Shown: positions 32,930 to 45,533 of the stretch, in pieces
Layout: each line of letters opens with the position of its first letter
Position numbering within the stretch: the stretch's first letter is position 1
Translations under genes and position numbers: made by a program
DNA from: Eumeta japonica
Lineage: Eukaryota; Arthropoda; Insecta; Lepidoptera; Psychidae
DNA: 64,000 nt
Direction: 5' to 3'
Assembly: GCA_005406025.1 (NCBI GenBank)
Contig: BGZK01000142.1
Coordinates: 1-64,000, forward strand
The notes under the pieces: model-generated
Told to the model about the DNA's origin: nothing
The model's database searches: none
What the model saw: the letters and a program-made list of their open reading frames with translations, nothing else

Positions 32930-35900
32930 GTAAGAGTTGACTTTTATGTGTTTAAAAATTACGAAATAAATTTAGGTATAAATTATAAATTAATGTTATC
33001 TATAATCTCTGTGAATTTGTGTTTTTCAATGTTTATAGGAAAAATTGGTTTTCTGTATATACAGTTATCGAATTTACTTAGTTCTTAAATTGCAGATGTA
33101 AAACATAATATGTTTGCATTACGTAAATAATCAGGACATTTTTTTCTTTACAAAAATTAAAATGTCTAAACAATAATTTTTGAAATATTATAATGATCAT
33201 TTCTAAACTATTTAATTTACTAAATTGGTCCATACACCTACAGTACTACTAAATAATATTGTGCAGTGAAATTGTATACCTCCTTGAACTCAAATCTCTT
33301 AAATTACAACAGTTATAAATATATGAATCATCGGTGCTCATTAACCTTTAGGGGATGAAAGAGGTGGAGCTTAATGCAGAGTGGTTAAATGAAGACAAAA
33401 TGAATAGAAATTTCACAAATAATTTAATACCTACAGATACAAATATCTGAGCATTTAAAAAAACTGTATTTCTTATAAACTACTCTTATATTTTTTTGGT
33501 TTATTTATGGTAATTAAAATATTTTTTTTTAATACAAACAATCAATATTTTTTATATGCAATTATGTTAAAAGTAATTGTAAAGATTATAATTAAAAATT
33601 GGAAGAGGATATAACTTAGCAGCATAGCTAAGGTGGCTTGAAATGCATTTCATGCAATTTTGGAATAGTTATTAAAAAGTAAAATGACAATTATATTGAA
33701 AGTCTATATTCCTTCTTCAGTTTGAATATATTCTTTAATAGTTATTATAAACTTTATTTTTAGAATTCAATTTTAATACTTTAACTGCAATTGCATTAAT
33801 TTCACAAATTGGCCATATATAATTTTTTCCATATTCATTTTAAAACTATACTAACTTTTAGTGGTTGCATTAATCATGAATTATAATTTTAAAAATACTA
33901 ATTTTAAGGCTCAATATACTCGAGTATTAAGTATACATAAAACAAAATCTGCTTATGTAAACATATTTGTCATCATTTCCTTTTATTATACTTATAATTA
34001 GATATAATAAAAGGAAATGATGAAAAGATGAAAGGAAAAGGATATAATAAAAGGAAATTTATTATGTTAAATCATTATAGAACTAGAACATTTAAAAATT
34101 ATTTATTCAATTTTGTTCTTTGAAATTATTAGAATTGCCTGTTTTTTTTTTACAGCTGGTAATCCATGTGGGTTTTTCAGAACTTGCACAGTGTTTCACT
34201 TTAGAAAGCCAAGCACACAGGAAAGGTTATAAAAGATTAGATTACTTTGACAAAACCCCACCTAACTTTACCTGCCCCGCCGAAGGAGCAATGAGAATAC
34301 AAACAAGATTAAACATAGACCATATATGTGAAGAGTTCAATAACTTATCAGCCGAAGAAAATGTCTCTGCCTCAAAATCATATGACGCCGGAAGGTATTT
34401 AGTAATTGGTTTATGTTTTGAGTATAGATTGGATATGAATATTTGTATTTGGCCATCTAAAAACCAACAAGTTCAATTATAATGAAAAAAAAAACAAAGA
34501 GTATTGAGATGAAAGTTGTCTTTACTGAAGTACATAGTGCAACTAATACTCTTATCACTATTCAATGATTTTTTTTTATCAGATAACTCGCTGGTTTCAA
34601 GTACAATTTTCAGTTGATAAAAATAAGATTGTGTTGCAATATATGCACATAAAAAATAAGAAAGTCTTTATCTGTTTGCCTGCGGTGTCTAGTAAAAACT
34701 GATATACTGATGGGCAATAAGCTTTTAAAATCTTAAAACCAATCTATTTAAAGTAAGATTTGGACTATCCCATTCTTTGTAACAAGTATGATTTGTAGGA
34801 ATCTGTAGTAGGTTGGATTTATTAATATTCAGATCATACGGGAAATGGCTAGAGGTGACCTCCATGGAAAACATTGATCGAGGGTTGCATCAACAGAAGA
34901 AAATTCCAAGTCATGTACTTAATCCATAATATTTGATACTTTCTATCAAATCAGTTTAGTATTCATCTTGTGTTACAAATCAAATGATCAGTTTGTCCTG
35001 GGGATATGTGGATCATGCCTGTCTATTAATTTAAATCAACATTGGACAATTACGAGTGATAAAGCAACTAAGAAACTTTTAGAAAGCCATATAATAAAAA
35101 GCTTAAGTTACTACAGTAAAAAAAGTGTAGTTCATCACATTGTTATACCTATTGAGAACTAGAAGACCAGCTTGACTATAACATCATAATGTTTCTTATA
35201 AGGAAACGAACACAATTTTACCTTGACCTAAATGTATTGCATTATGTGGGTAATATGTAGCAGCATATGAGTCTTCTTATGAAAAATAGATAAACAGTAT
35301 CGAATAAGCAATTAAATAATGGGGATAAATATAATGACCACCATAAAATGCTTTGATACCCTTAGTTTTGTAACCAAAAATATCTACTTAACACCAGAAA
35401 AATAAAGTCTAAAAATACAATAGTACCAGCTATTTTAGTCACGACTCCACTTTAAATTGTATTCGACCACCAAATTTAGTAAATGATCACCAAATCTTGA
35501 TGACCAAATTAATGTATTATTTTTGCCTAAATAAATCACTGTGATTGCCATAAAATGTAGGCTTATTATCAAATAAAGTATTATGATGCCATATTAAGTT
35601 ATGTCTCCGGCTTGCAATCCCCTCCCACCGCACCGCAAACGCCGCGCTGCGCTCGCCCGGACACGATCCCCAGTCAGTCACGTGCGTGCACTTGCGTCTA
35701 TTGGGTGTGTTTTGTTTTCTGTGTGTTGGTATCTATCTTCTTAGCAAGCCGAATGAAAACTTAGCGGGACCGAGTTCTTGTGCTCCACTGTTGGGTTCTT
35801 CATCGGAATCAGATGAAGACGAAGACATCACAGAGCATACGAAAAAACGTCGAAGGCAAAATAAAGTTTGGGTTTTTGAAAGAAAATTTTCAACTGTGCG

Positions 35901-38873
35901 GAGCGCAGAGGAATTTATTAAAAATGAGAAGACATGGTCAATACAAAAAATTCATATGACTGAAGAAGGAGTAAAACGTTACTATCATTATAACAAAGTG
36001 AAGATTCGTTCTGAAGTTCAGTGTTCTGCTGCGATTTATCTTTTATTTGACGCATCATGTGATGATATATTATTATTTCGTACTGAAAAATGTCACGACC
36101 ATGATAATTGTGACTGTCAGTCGACTAGTGGAATAAATGAGGCAACGAAAAAGGAAATAGAAAAACTATTTGAACTCGTTTGAAACCTAAATCTATTATA
36201 AAGAACTTAAGTAAAATTAATGGACTAGTTCTGCCGACTAAGTTACAGTTAAACAATTATCTTAAAATCATACGTAAGAAAAATACGGGCCATCGGTAAT
36301 AAGCTTGGGACAGCTTGAGTTATGGTTAAAGAAAACTCTAAGATACCTGATGACGATCACGAAGTTTTTGTTTTGGCCTATGAAATTTCTGAAGATGATT
36401 TAGATCAGAACTTCCGGTTCATGTTAACGACGAAATATTTAATTGGTCTATCACGTCAATGTTCTGTTCTGCATGAGGATGCCACGTATAAGCTTATTTG
36501 GCAAGGATTTCCAGTACTTGTGATTGGAACCACAGACAGAGATAAACATTTTCACCCATTTGGACTAGCGGTGACAACAGCAGAACGCACGGAAGACTTT
36601 ATTTTTTTATTTTCTGAATTAAAGAAAGCAGTTTTCTCAATCTTCTCATACCCTTTAACTTGCAAAGTTTTGGTTTGTGACGCAGCGAAGGCTATACAAA
36701 CTGCCTTTGCGTCCACATTTGGAACAGATACAGTCATAAGAATGTGTTGGGCGCATGCGAAAAAGAAGATGCAGACAAGAGTAGAGCAAAGTGTGCAAAA
36801 GAAATCCCAAAAAGAGATCTTGCAAGATATTGATGCTTTACAGTGTGCCTCAACTCAGGAAATATTTGATCGAGCCAGCGAAAAAATTTTTGGACAAGTG
36901 GAAATCTGAAAACGATTTTAGTGCGTACTTTGAAAACGAGTGGCTCATACTAAATCGTTTCTGGTATTTGGGCGCATCTCCGGGGACTCCTGCTACAAAC
37001 AATGCTCTAGAATCCTTTAATAAAACAATAAAAGATGGTGGCACGCTTCGTGAGCGTCATCATTTGGCGCGGTTCTTAGTAATCGCTTCTGATATAGTGA
37101 AGGACTGGTCTAATGAATACATCACTAATACTGAGAGACGGTTCGCTAAACTGCCGACAGTATCTTTAAAGACGTGGACAGAAAGTTACCAATGGGCAAA
37201 ACTGTCGAAGCAGGTGCCTTTAAAGAATAGAGCTGAGCTAGTTTGCTCATACAGAATTCCAGCTGGGTTAGATTTAGAATGCAAAAATTTTGAAAAGCCG
37301 TGGGAAACCTTTGACGAATACAAAGAGCAACATTTTAGAGAGTGGGAAGTTATAATGCCCCGAGAAAAGGAAAATTGGTTGCAAGGCACATGCAATTGCC
37401 CAAAGTTTCTCAAAGATTACATTTGTAAGCATCTCGTTGGATTGGCGATTCGGCTTAAGCACGTCCAGTCACCTTCAGAGGCCAGAACTATTCCGATTGG
37501 CATGAAGCGCAAAAGAGGACGACCAGCCAAAGCCAAAAAAAGCGTTAATTGTGCAGTAAATTGTTACAGAAGACTGATTCTTATTAAGATTTTAATATTT
37601 GTTATTAATTATTAGAGGACTAACTTTTTATGTTTGTTTATATAATTAAAAAAAGGATGATTAAAATTGTAAGAGTTTTATTTTTTTCTTTGTTCAATGT
37701 GTTTTTCAATACACTCCCTCGAAAACACACTCTTATCGCACTGTTTAGAGGCATGCAATAGACAATTTTCCACACTAGTGCAGGAAAAGGCGCAGTCTAT
37801 CCCCCGCCCCACCATAATGTTATTACATTTATTGTATCAGGCCGAACGCGCATCGTCCCCCACGAGTCGCAGATCGTCTCCCGTTCATTAATTTCAGTGA
37901 GCATTGAAAAATGTCGTTTGAGACACGTGCAAAGTCAATGCAACCCTCGGCTCCATAACTTAAAAGGCCTAACCTACGGCTCGGGTGGATTCCGCCTCGG
38001 TCGCAATGACAAACTTCCTGCATTTGTATCAAAATGTTCTATATTTTGCCAAGGGTAATTTATTATTTATAATTATAAATCGGATAAGAAATGTAATTTT
38101 TTGCATGTCATTTTAAATTGAAATGTGGTTAATAATTTGATTTTCATTAACATTTTCATTATCTTTGGGTTTGATTTTTTTGGAGTCAGTTTACTTAAAC
38201 AGGATAGCAAGATGTAAAAACTTTGATTATAATTTTATATTAAAACGCTGGTATAATTTTGGTGATCATTTACTACTTTTGGGATAACAATGATTTATTT
38301 GGACTCATTTTGCTTAAATAGGATAGCAGAATTTAAAAACTTTGGTTATAATTGTACTTTCAAATGTTGGTTTAATTTTGGTGATCATTTACTATTTTTG
38401 GGTTACTCATGATTTACTTAGAGTCATTTTACTTAAATAGGATAGCAAAGTGTTAAAACTTTGGTTATAATTTTACATTAAAATGCGAGTTTCATTTTAG
38501 TGATCATTTACTATTTTTGTCTGCTATTTGTTACTATATCTGGTGGTAAGTTAAACATAAGCCCTAAATAATTAATTTATCTTTCTTGCTCTAATATGAA
38601 AAGGATCATTATTTTAATTAAAATTAATTAAGTTATGGGGAATGTATATCTTACTTATTGCTTATTTTATTTTATAGGTACTTATCGGAATATATGTATT
38701 ACACTTCTCTGAGTGTGGATCCTACAAGAACATTGTTTGTCCATGTGCCAGACAACAACATTTATCCACCTGATGTGACAGCAAGAGGGCTTGAAAGAAT
38801 TGTTGATACATGTCTTGAACAACTCGATCAAGATATTACTGAAAAGCTAAACAGCACTAAGTTGAATGATTAA
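32705..38873 (+). CDS. Pgpep1: Pyroglutamyl-peptidase I paralogue A, catalytic Cys replaced by Ser
   Basis: Peptidase family C15: cytosolic cysteine peptidase that removes N-terminal pyroglutamate from peptides. Exons 32705-32929, 34156-34394 and 38678-38873 join in frame (phases 0 and 2) into 219 residues; the human enzyme has 209. Seen: KPIVLVTGFGPF at the N-terminus, FTLES with the catalytic Glu at residue 92, DAGRYLSEYMYYTSL, and TLFVHVP with the catalytic His at 177. The family nucleophile is the Cys in GRYLCDFTYYTSL. Here residue 158 is Ser (TCG). The frame is open everywhere and splice sites are normal, so the gene is not an obvious pseudogene. Probably inactive as a cysteine peptidase or with altered activity (inference). 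Intron 2 is 4.3 kb because a MULE transposon sits in it. Confidence 0.93.
33970..34023. repeat. Perfect hairpin, 21-bp arms, 12-nt loop
   Basis: 33970-33990 and 34003-34023 are exact reverse complements (core CATTTCCTTTTATTATA). A third, direct partial copy of the right arm lies at 34042-34060. In intron 1 of Pgpep1 paralogue A. Confidence 0.85.
34156..34394 (+). CDS. Pgpep1: Pgpep1 paralogue A, exon 2
   Basis: Starts LVIHVGFSELAQCFTLES after TTTTTTTACAG and ends SKSYDAGR at AG|GTATTT. Contains the catalytic Glu. Same length (239 nt) as in paralogue B. Confidence 0.93.
35686..37615 (+). pseudogene. MULE transposase pseudogene
   Basis: Order of parts: a WRKY/FLYWCH-like N-terminal region (VWVFERKFSTVRSAEEF, then CHDHDNCDC), the MULE DDE domain (LHEDATYKLIWQGFPVLV, KVLVCDAAKAIQTAF, MCWAHAKKKMQ, NNALESFNKTIKD) and a SWIM zinc finger (CNCPKFLKDYICKHLVG). 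The frame changes at about 36181, near 36290-36320 (with stops TAATAA at 36297-36302), and at the AAAAAATTTTT run near 36888. A functional protein cannot be read from it. Confidence 0.85.
38182..38520. repeat. Three tandem units of about 120 bp
   Basis: Units begin near 38182, 38302 and 38421. Each has CTTAAAYAGGATAGCA, AAAACTTTGRTTATAATT and a GTGATCATTTACTA-type end. They form the right arm of the MULE. Confidence 0.85.
38678..38873 (+). CDS. Pgpep1: Pgpep1 paralogue A, exon 3 with Cys-to-Ser change
   Basis: Acceptor TTTTATAG, then RYLSEYMYYTSLSVDPTRT, TLFVHVPDNNIYPPDVTARG and a C-terminus NSTKLND before TAA. Ser replaces the nucleophile Cys; His is kept. Confidence 0.93.
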
Positions 38874-39630
38874 ATTCAACTGATCAAATCCAAAAATTTA
38901 TAGTATTATCAAATGAAGTATAACTTGTAACATGTACCAAGAAAGAAAAGTTCTATAATATATTCCCATTCTTAACTTTTTTGCTTCGACGGAGATATAC
39001 TGGAAAGGAAGTAAAATATCAATGATTGATGTCACAAGTTTATTCTCTATTGGCAGAGCATATACTATATACATATCTAGGTTGGAAACCACATTGAAAA
39101 TAAAGTCCTTCTGTATGTATTCAAAAAGCCTCAGTAACATGTAAAGAAACAGACCCAATTTAAATATGTTATAATGCGGCAGTAGTGTCATTTTTGATTC
39201 AATGCTTTTATTTTTACTTAATTTTTTCCATGTGACTTATTTTTATTAATATATGTGTAAAGTCCATTATTTCTAATCTATTTTTATTAGCATAAATAGT
39301 GTTTAGATTATGATATTGCAACACAAAATATTGTTTTAATATCTGTTGCATGTGATAATAATGTATTATTGTTGTGTGTTTAATGTACATCATTGTACTA
39401 TGTTCAGATTATTATTTTTTGTTAAAAATATATAATATTAATAATATATTAATAAAATCTATATTTATTCTTCAGTTGTTTGCGGTATTTTTCCATTTTC
39501 AGTAAAAATATTATATACATAATATTGTGATCTTGATATGAAAATAATCTTGACAGTAACAACTATAATTAAATGATGTTTTATGTTAGTGCCTCTAAAG
39601 AGCAATGGTCATAAATGTGCCTTCTGCATT

Positions 39631-40500
39631 TATAGTCCAGTCAACAAATGCCTTTTAGGTCAAAACCTTTTCGCCTTCTCCTAAAATATAGTTGAGGTGT
39701 CATTCAATTGGTAATCTTATGTCGATAGTTTTTGGAAAAATTGAAGATTGCTCGCAAAAATTAGTAAAGTTATAAACAATTCACTGAAAAAAAAAGGGGT
39801 TTGGCTTTTTGCTTGTATTTCAAAAGCTATTTGAGATATTTCAGATCTGAAAAGAGATTCAAAAAGAGGAGGAAATCTATTCTGAAGCCTTTGAAGAATA
39901 GCTCCATAAAAGGAAATAAAATCTGAGATTTGTATTTTAACAATTATTGCACTTGCAATGTTAATATTCAAGCTACATGAAATTGTTAATTAACTAATGC
40001 ATAACTTTTAGAAAAATCGCGATAGAAATTTTTGGCCAGTGGATTATTGTTTGTTGATCTATCCTGTGAGTGCCTGATTTTTTTCAAAATAAAATTTTGA
40101 TATTCAACATGTTTAAATAATATTCTTTGTTGAAGTGTTCGAAGCGGGCATGGCCTGCGCAAACCCGAGTACTTGTTTTCGGTCGTAATTTCAACCTTCA
40201 GTGAAAATTATAAATATTGGTCCTACAGTTCCGGGAGCAGGGACTTTCTCTAGGAAATTTCCTCCTCTTTTTGAATCTTTTTTCAGATTTGAAATATCTC
40301 AAATATGTTTTGAGATACAAGCAAAAAACCAAACCCCCTTTTTTCAATTAATTGTTTATAACTTTTCTAATTTTTCCAAGTCATCTTCAGTTTTTTCCAA
40401 AAATATCTACAAACGATTCCGAAACGAATCACACCTCAACCATATTTTAGGAGAACGCTAAAAAGTTTTGACCTAAAAGGCACTTGTTGACTGGACTATA
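39631..40500. mobile_element. Foldback-type element with long inverted arms
   Basis: The two ends read TATAGTCCAGTCAACAAATG (39631 on) and, in reverse complement from 40500, TATAGTCCAGTCAACAAGTG. The pairing continues inwards: a CAAAACTTTTxxCGxxxTCCTAAAATAT zone, then PPLFES-like and FEIQAKxQTPFF-like readings on opposite strands, about 250-300 bp per arm. The middle (about 39930-40200) is unpaired. No transposase. A TA or TTATA target is possible because the ends are themselves TATA. Confidence 0.8.
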
Positions 40501-41509
40501 AAAATAATTACTTTGGTTGTTGATATTTCGTGACACTATTGAGGATTTTAAATTTAAAAGTGTTTCGGAGCCAAAAATCATTCCGATTTAATGCTTTACT
40601 TCAAGTTAATTAGGTTAATAATAGAAAATATCATAATTGTAATAATTGAAAATATTAAACCCTTTATTAGCTAAAGATTAATTCTCTATACAGGTCATTA
40701 TTTGGTATACAACAAAAATATTTTTAATAATTGAAGAATTAATTGATTGCACTTTCGAAAAAATTATGAAATTTTTCTTGTAAATTTTGTGATCAAACCA
40801 ACTTCTGCTTACCGTTTCACCCGCCTTCTGTTGACATAATAGACCCGTTAATCGTATCGATTCCATTCTAGTCTCGCCCCTGACCACTTTATATTTAATA
40901 TAGAGTAATCAAAACCAGTCCTAATTTTAAACTCGTTTTTCTCGTTCTATCCCAGCTCTCAATTTCGATATCGGTCCTCGCTTTTAGTTCCTCTTTCGGC
41001 CACATAGCGTAGTAATATACATATATAGCCTATGCTTTAACCAGAGCTACAATCAATCTTAAAACAAATGTATAAGGCACATTTTTGTATGGACGTTTCC
41101 CTCAATCTTATAGCACTTCTTTGTTTTTTCTATGGTTAATTCGCGGAAATCCATAATTAGACGTTTGCGTGCAACATGAATCACAAAAAGAAGATCCAAA
41201 TAAATATGTTAGGCTTAACTTAAGGTACAATTTTAGATACAATTTCAAAAATATTAAAAAAAAAACTATTTACGCAACATTTAAAATAAATAACGATTTA
41301 AAAATTTCTGTGTCTATATAAATAAATTGTATTGCAATAAAAATCTGGAATTTATTAATAAACTGTATTAAATGTAAATCGGTATATAAATAGAACAAAA
41401 GGGCTGTTATTTTGAAACAAGATATAAAGAACATATTTCTCCTTTTAAAAACGATAAATTAGAAAGATCTCATTTAAATAAACATTTGATAAAACGGTCA
41501 TAAACTCGA

Positions 41510-42010
41510 TAACGATTACAAGTTCGAGGTTTTGGAATCTTTCAAGGTATGTTTATAAATCGACATTGTTGGACGCTTGCTTGTAACAATTTGGTAATGG
41601 TCAGTCTGAGACGATTGACAAGAATGTCTATGGTTTGTAGCTGCTGATGGAGGTGCTTCTGTCGCCTTTTGACGTGTTACATAGTGCATTACTACCGTCA
41701 CGTGAGGTGGTTAGGAGGCATCTGTTGGTAGTTTTAACACTCCTGGCACCCTTCTAGACGTCCTTCTCTGCTTTTTTCCTGAGGAAGTACTGATCTGTCA
41801 TGAAACGTACGTAGACATAACTATTTAGCGTAATAATATAAATAAACTTTTAACACTTGCTTAGGTGTTCGATATCTGTAAATTCTGTCGAATGAATATT
41901 TAATTCGTTGCATAAAAATTCGTAGTAGAAAAACAGATTCGAGAGTCAGCTGTGGGTTGCATGCTGCATGATAACACATATTCCAAGCACGCGTCTATTT
42001 TTGTGTACAT
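41510..42010 (+). repeat. Dispersed repeat R1, second long copy
   Basis: Shares TGTAACAATTTGGTAATGGT-type, TTAACACTTGCTTAGGTGTT and GTCAGCTGTGGGTTGCATGC landmarks with 14035-14625. A fragment in opposite orientation (GCGGAAATCCATAATTAGAC) is at 41144-41163. Confidence 0.6.
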
Positions 42011-42019
42011 ATATCCAAT

Positions 42020-45000
42020 AAAAATGTTTAAGAAAAATGTTACATTTGAACATACCGCACTAAATATTTTTATTGCCAAATGTAAATTTTTTATCGCCCA
42101 TGCCTTGAAGGTTTGTAAGGTATCAGAAATAAAGTTATTTAGAGTTAAAAATACGACAAATCTGTTGTTTACTGTTGAAGAATATTCAAGTTTCGGCTTT
42201 TGCGCACACGTCTCACTCCGATCTACACCGCAACTGCGCATAACTCGCTATTCTTGAAAATATATCTGTTTACAGCCTTTATTTGTATTAAGTTATAGAC
42301 GTTTTTCTTACAGTCCATTTAAGAAAATGTTTTGTTATTCTTCAATAACTTTTCTTCAACACTACAATTTTGCTGACAAATAATTATTACATTTTTTAAG
42401 GAATTTCATTTCTTATAAATAATAAAGATGGAGACGTTTTTGCCCGTTATTGTATGACTTTGGTCTAGATAGATTTTGCATGAAATAAAAACAAGCTGAT
42501 AAACTGACAACATTCCATTTTTATACAATAAAGTCTATATTTTGGACAAACGTTATACACAGTCATTTTTCTTTTAACTGGTTTTTATGGAAAATTAAAA
42601 CAAACAGCGTTCATTTTTATCTATAGCATGAACAACATTACTCTATGTTCCAACGGAGAGGTTTAAGTTCAGTAGTTTTCGCATAAAGAAAAGACGATTT
42701 GCTTTTAGAGAAGAATTCTTCATTCTTGTAAATTTAAAATACCAATTGTGTCGAGTTTTATCGTCAGACTAGATCTACGTTTTAATATGCTCTTGGAGAC
42801 ACAGAACTACTCGTAATAGGATAAGGTATACATATATATAATAAGTCATTGGTCAATTCGCCTGTAATCAAGTCTTGAATTCGGTATCTTTTGAACCGAA
42901 ATGAACTCGTTAGCCACTATTAGCTACTTCTGTTATTGCTTATAATGAAATTACTAATTTAGTGTCTACATTTTTATTTAAAAAGTTTCAAATTAGAGAT
43001 ATTCCACCTGGGTTGAGAAGGAAAGATATGGAAAAGTGTTTTTAGGGTTTATATATTTTGGAGTTAATTCCTCAAAAAATCGATTTTATGTATAGTCCCG
43101 TGGTACGCAAATTAGATGGCGTGCGAAATCAAGTGTTAACAAAAAGTGAAGGTCGTTCCATCATATTACCCTTTCTTGAAACGTGTTCGCGCATTTTATA
43201 TTTTGAGCTTCAAACAATTTCTCCATTGTTAATTTATAAGTTTTTCACTTTTAGCGCAGATCTTTCGTGCATAATGGTGTTAAATTTTATCATCATTGTT
43301 GTCAATCGGTTAATATTAAGTTTTGGACTTTTAAAGTTCTGTTATGTATTATGATTCATGAAATATATTTTCAAACTAATCAGAGCCATGTAAATAAATA
43401 TGAATGAAAGCGTATACATGCTTTTATTTACTCATTTGCGGATAGCATATGTTTCAATATATTTCATTTATCCTATATATCTTGGAAGCTTCTCCTTAAG
43501 AATATATTTCATTAATAAAATGAAATATATACGTAAGGAGGAGATTCCAGTCGTGCGTCATCGCTAACGCATACTATTTTTAGAGATATCATGATTATTT
43601 AAATTTTTAAAGATTATTTAGTAAATTTAAAAACCCGACATCTATTTATATTTAATAAATCTTAGATAGGTGGGTAGTAAAATTTTATATAAAAAATGAA
43701 TAATCGCTAAAACATTTTGGAATCATCTATATTTGGTTATTTTTGGAGGTATTTACGATTAATGGGATTGTCCAAGATAAAAAATATTTAAGAGCCACGT
43801 ATATACTATACAACACTTTTCGGTATTTTTTTACTCTTGTCGGTCCTGTGAAATATGACTATTGTGAACTTCCCAATATAACACCAGTCACATATTCCTA
43901 CTTCCTTGTAATATAACGCTTTTATTATTTATATTTATGCAAACTGCTCTCTCATATGGAAACCCTCTTCTTTGCCTCTTATTTTTTTCTCCCGTGCCCA
44001 TTTCCATCATCTTTCTTCTTTCTTTTTGTACCATTTCATCTTCTCCAAGATAAGTGGCAAAAAGAGTAATAATAAAATAGTGACTTTGTTATTTCATATT
44101 TTCTAGTGGTAGTTTAAATAAACTTTATAATTCAATTGTTTCAGAGAGTTTCTCTCTAAACAATACCTATCCGGCTTTGTGGACGGGCACACGAGCACAC
44201 GAATCCGGACTTCGAGCTGTTGTCCGTCCCTTTTCATTATTTCTTCCTGGGATTCCAAAACCTCATTGTATCCTCATTCTTACATTTCTCATTCAAACTG
44301 CCGCACTCTATCCCTCTGATTATAAATCTCAATATCTTGCCAATTTCTTTCACAAAATTTTATCCCGGTGGCGACAAGCTTCACCATTCATCACTCCTAG
44401 TTGGATTACTATGGATAGTGGAGCTACATTTCAGAAAAAAAAAATGCAATCAATTCGATATACACAACCTTCTCGTTTTTTGAATGCTGATTAAAAATAT
44501 ATGCAACAGTCTTAATATAACAACGCATGCGCGCTGTGATCCCATCAATAGGCGCGTGGCGACCGAGATGGCTTTCAGTCGTGGGCCATCATAGAAGTTT
44601 TTCACACCATTATGCTGCAGCTGTATATATTTTGATCCATTGTATTTTAAAGAATTAAAAAAATAAAACCTTTTAGTAGAGAGAAAGAGTATATATAAAT
44701 TGTTGGGATTGTGGAAATAATTTATTACTTTTTAATGTGACAATATGTTCGCGACCATAAACTAGTTATTAATCAAGAGAAATTAGTGCACGCTCCCTGC
44801 TCGGTAAGAGCAACTGGCCTGAAGGGTCGGGTAACTCATTAAAGATGGCAAAGACTCCCTCCTTTGGTGTGCTCCAACCTCTTTAGCTGGCGACACTGCA
44901 GCCTTCACTTTGTTTATTTGAGCTCGGCAAAAGAGGGGTGGAGATTCCTCCCTTTTATGTGTTTCAACTTCTCTAATTTACGGCACATCAGTGTCTTCGT

Positions 45001-45530
45001 TTTGTTCGATAGCTTTTTCAGTTAATGGTGTTTTTAATACAATGAGAGCAGGTTCGCAGGTGCAAGAAGATGCAACGCAAAGGTTTTAATACTCGTCTTG
45101 ACTTGGCTGTGATCAACTTTGTTTTTCAACCTCTCCTGACTGGTATCCTTCACATTTTTTGCGGACGCTCGACTAATAAAAAAAGAATCCAACAGCGTAG
45201 TTCACTAGTGAACTAAAGAGATGAAAACAATATAATGAAGCAAATTATCCAATCAAATACAAAATACAATTATTTACATTCGGAGGCATTACATTCTTGT
45301 CTCCTTATTTCTTGCAAAATCTTACACAATTCTTGCACATATTTGCCTCCGCACATATTTTTCACATTTAATTGGATTATTTTTTTACACCATTCTGTTT
45401 CCATTTTTTTAGTTCACCTTTATGGTGTTGAGTTTTATTAATTCTATAAATTATTGTTTTTTATTTCCTTACTACTTGTTAGTTCTATTTCAACAATATC
45501 ATAGGATTGCTTTTTCGTTATTAGCAACAT
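42020..45530. other. Intergenic, no supported gene
   Basis: AT-rich DNA with several chance frames. The stretch 44540-45200 is less AT-rich and may be transposon-derived (GCATGCGCGCTGTGATCCCA), but no domain or terminal repeat was identified. Confidence 0.35.
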
Positions 45531-45533
45531 TAG

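Larger units (their letters stand above)
35320..38560 (+). mobile_element. MULE transposon, decayed, in Pgpep1 intron 2
   Basis: About 3.2 kb. The left arm (35340-35600) has AGTAAATGATCACCAAA. The right arm (38180-38520) has its reverse complement TTTGGTGATCATTTACT three times in about 120-bp tandem units, so the arms are inverted. The middle encodes a broken MULE transposase. Exact termini and the expected target duplication of about 9 bp were not resolved. Confidence 0.7.

Noticed and set aside
35686..35770. Signal-peptide-like start LLGVFCFLCVGIYLL suggesting a secreted protein
   Set aside because: It leads directly into MULE transposase sequence; the hydrophobic start is probably a wrong-frame or upstream leader.
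39717..40461. Two short frames sharing FEIQAK-type wording
   Set aside because: The similarity comes from the inverted arms of the foldback element, not from a protein family.
43058..43354. 98-codon plus-strand frame
   Set aside because: No recognisable domain, no splice context, hydrophobic composition typical of AT-rich chance frames.
44177..44494. 105-codon plus-strand frame
   Set aside because: No domain recognised and a second overlapping frame is equally long; no support.
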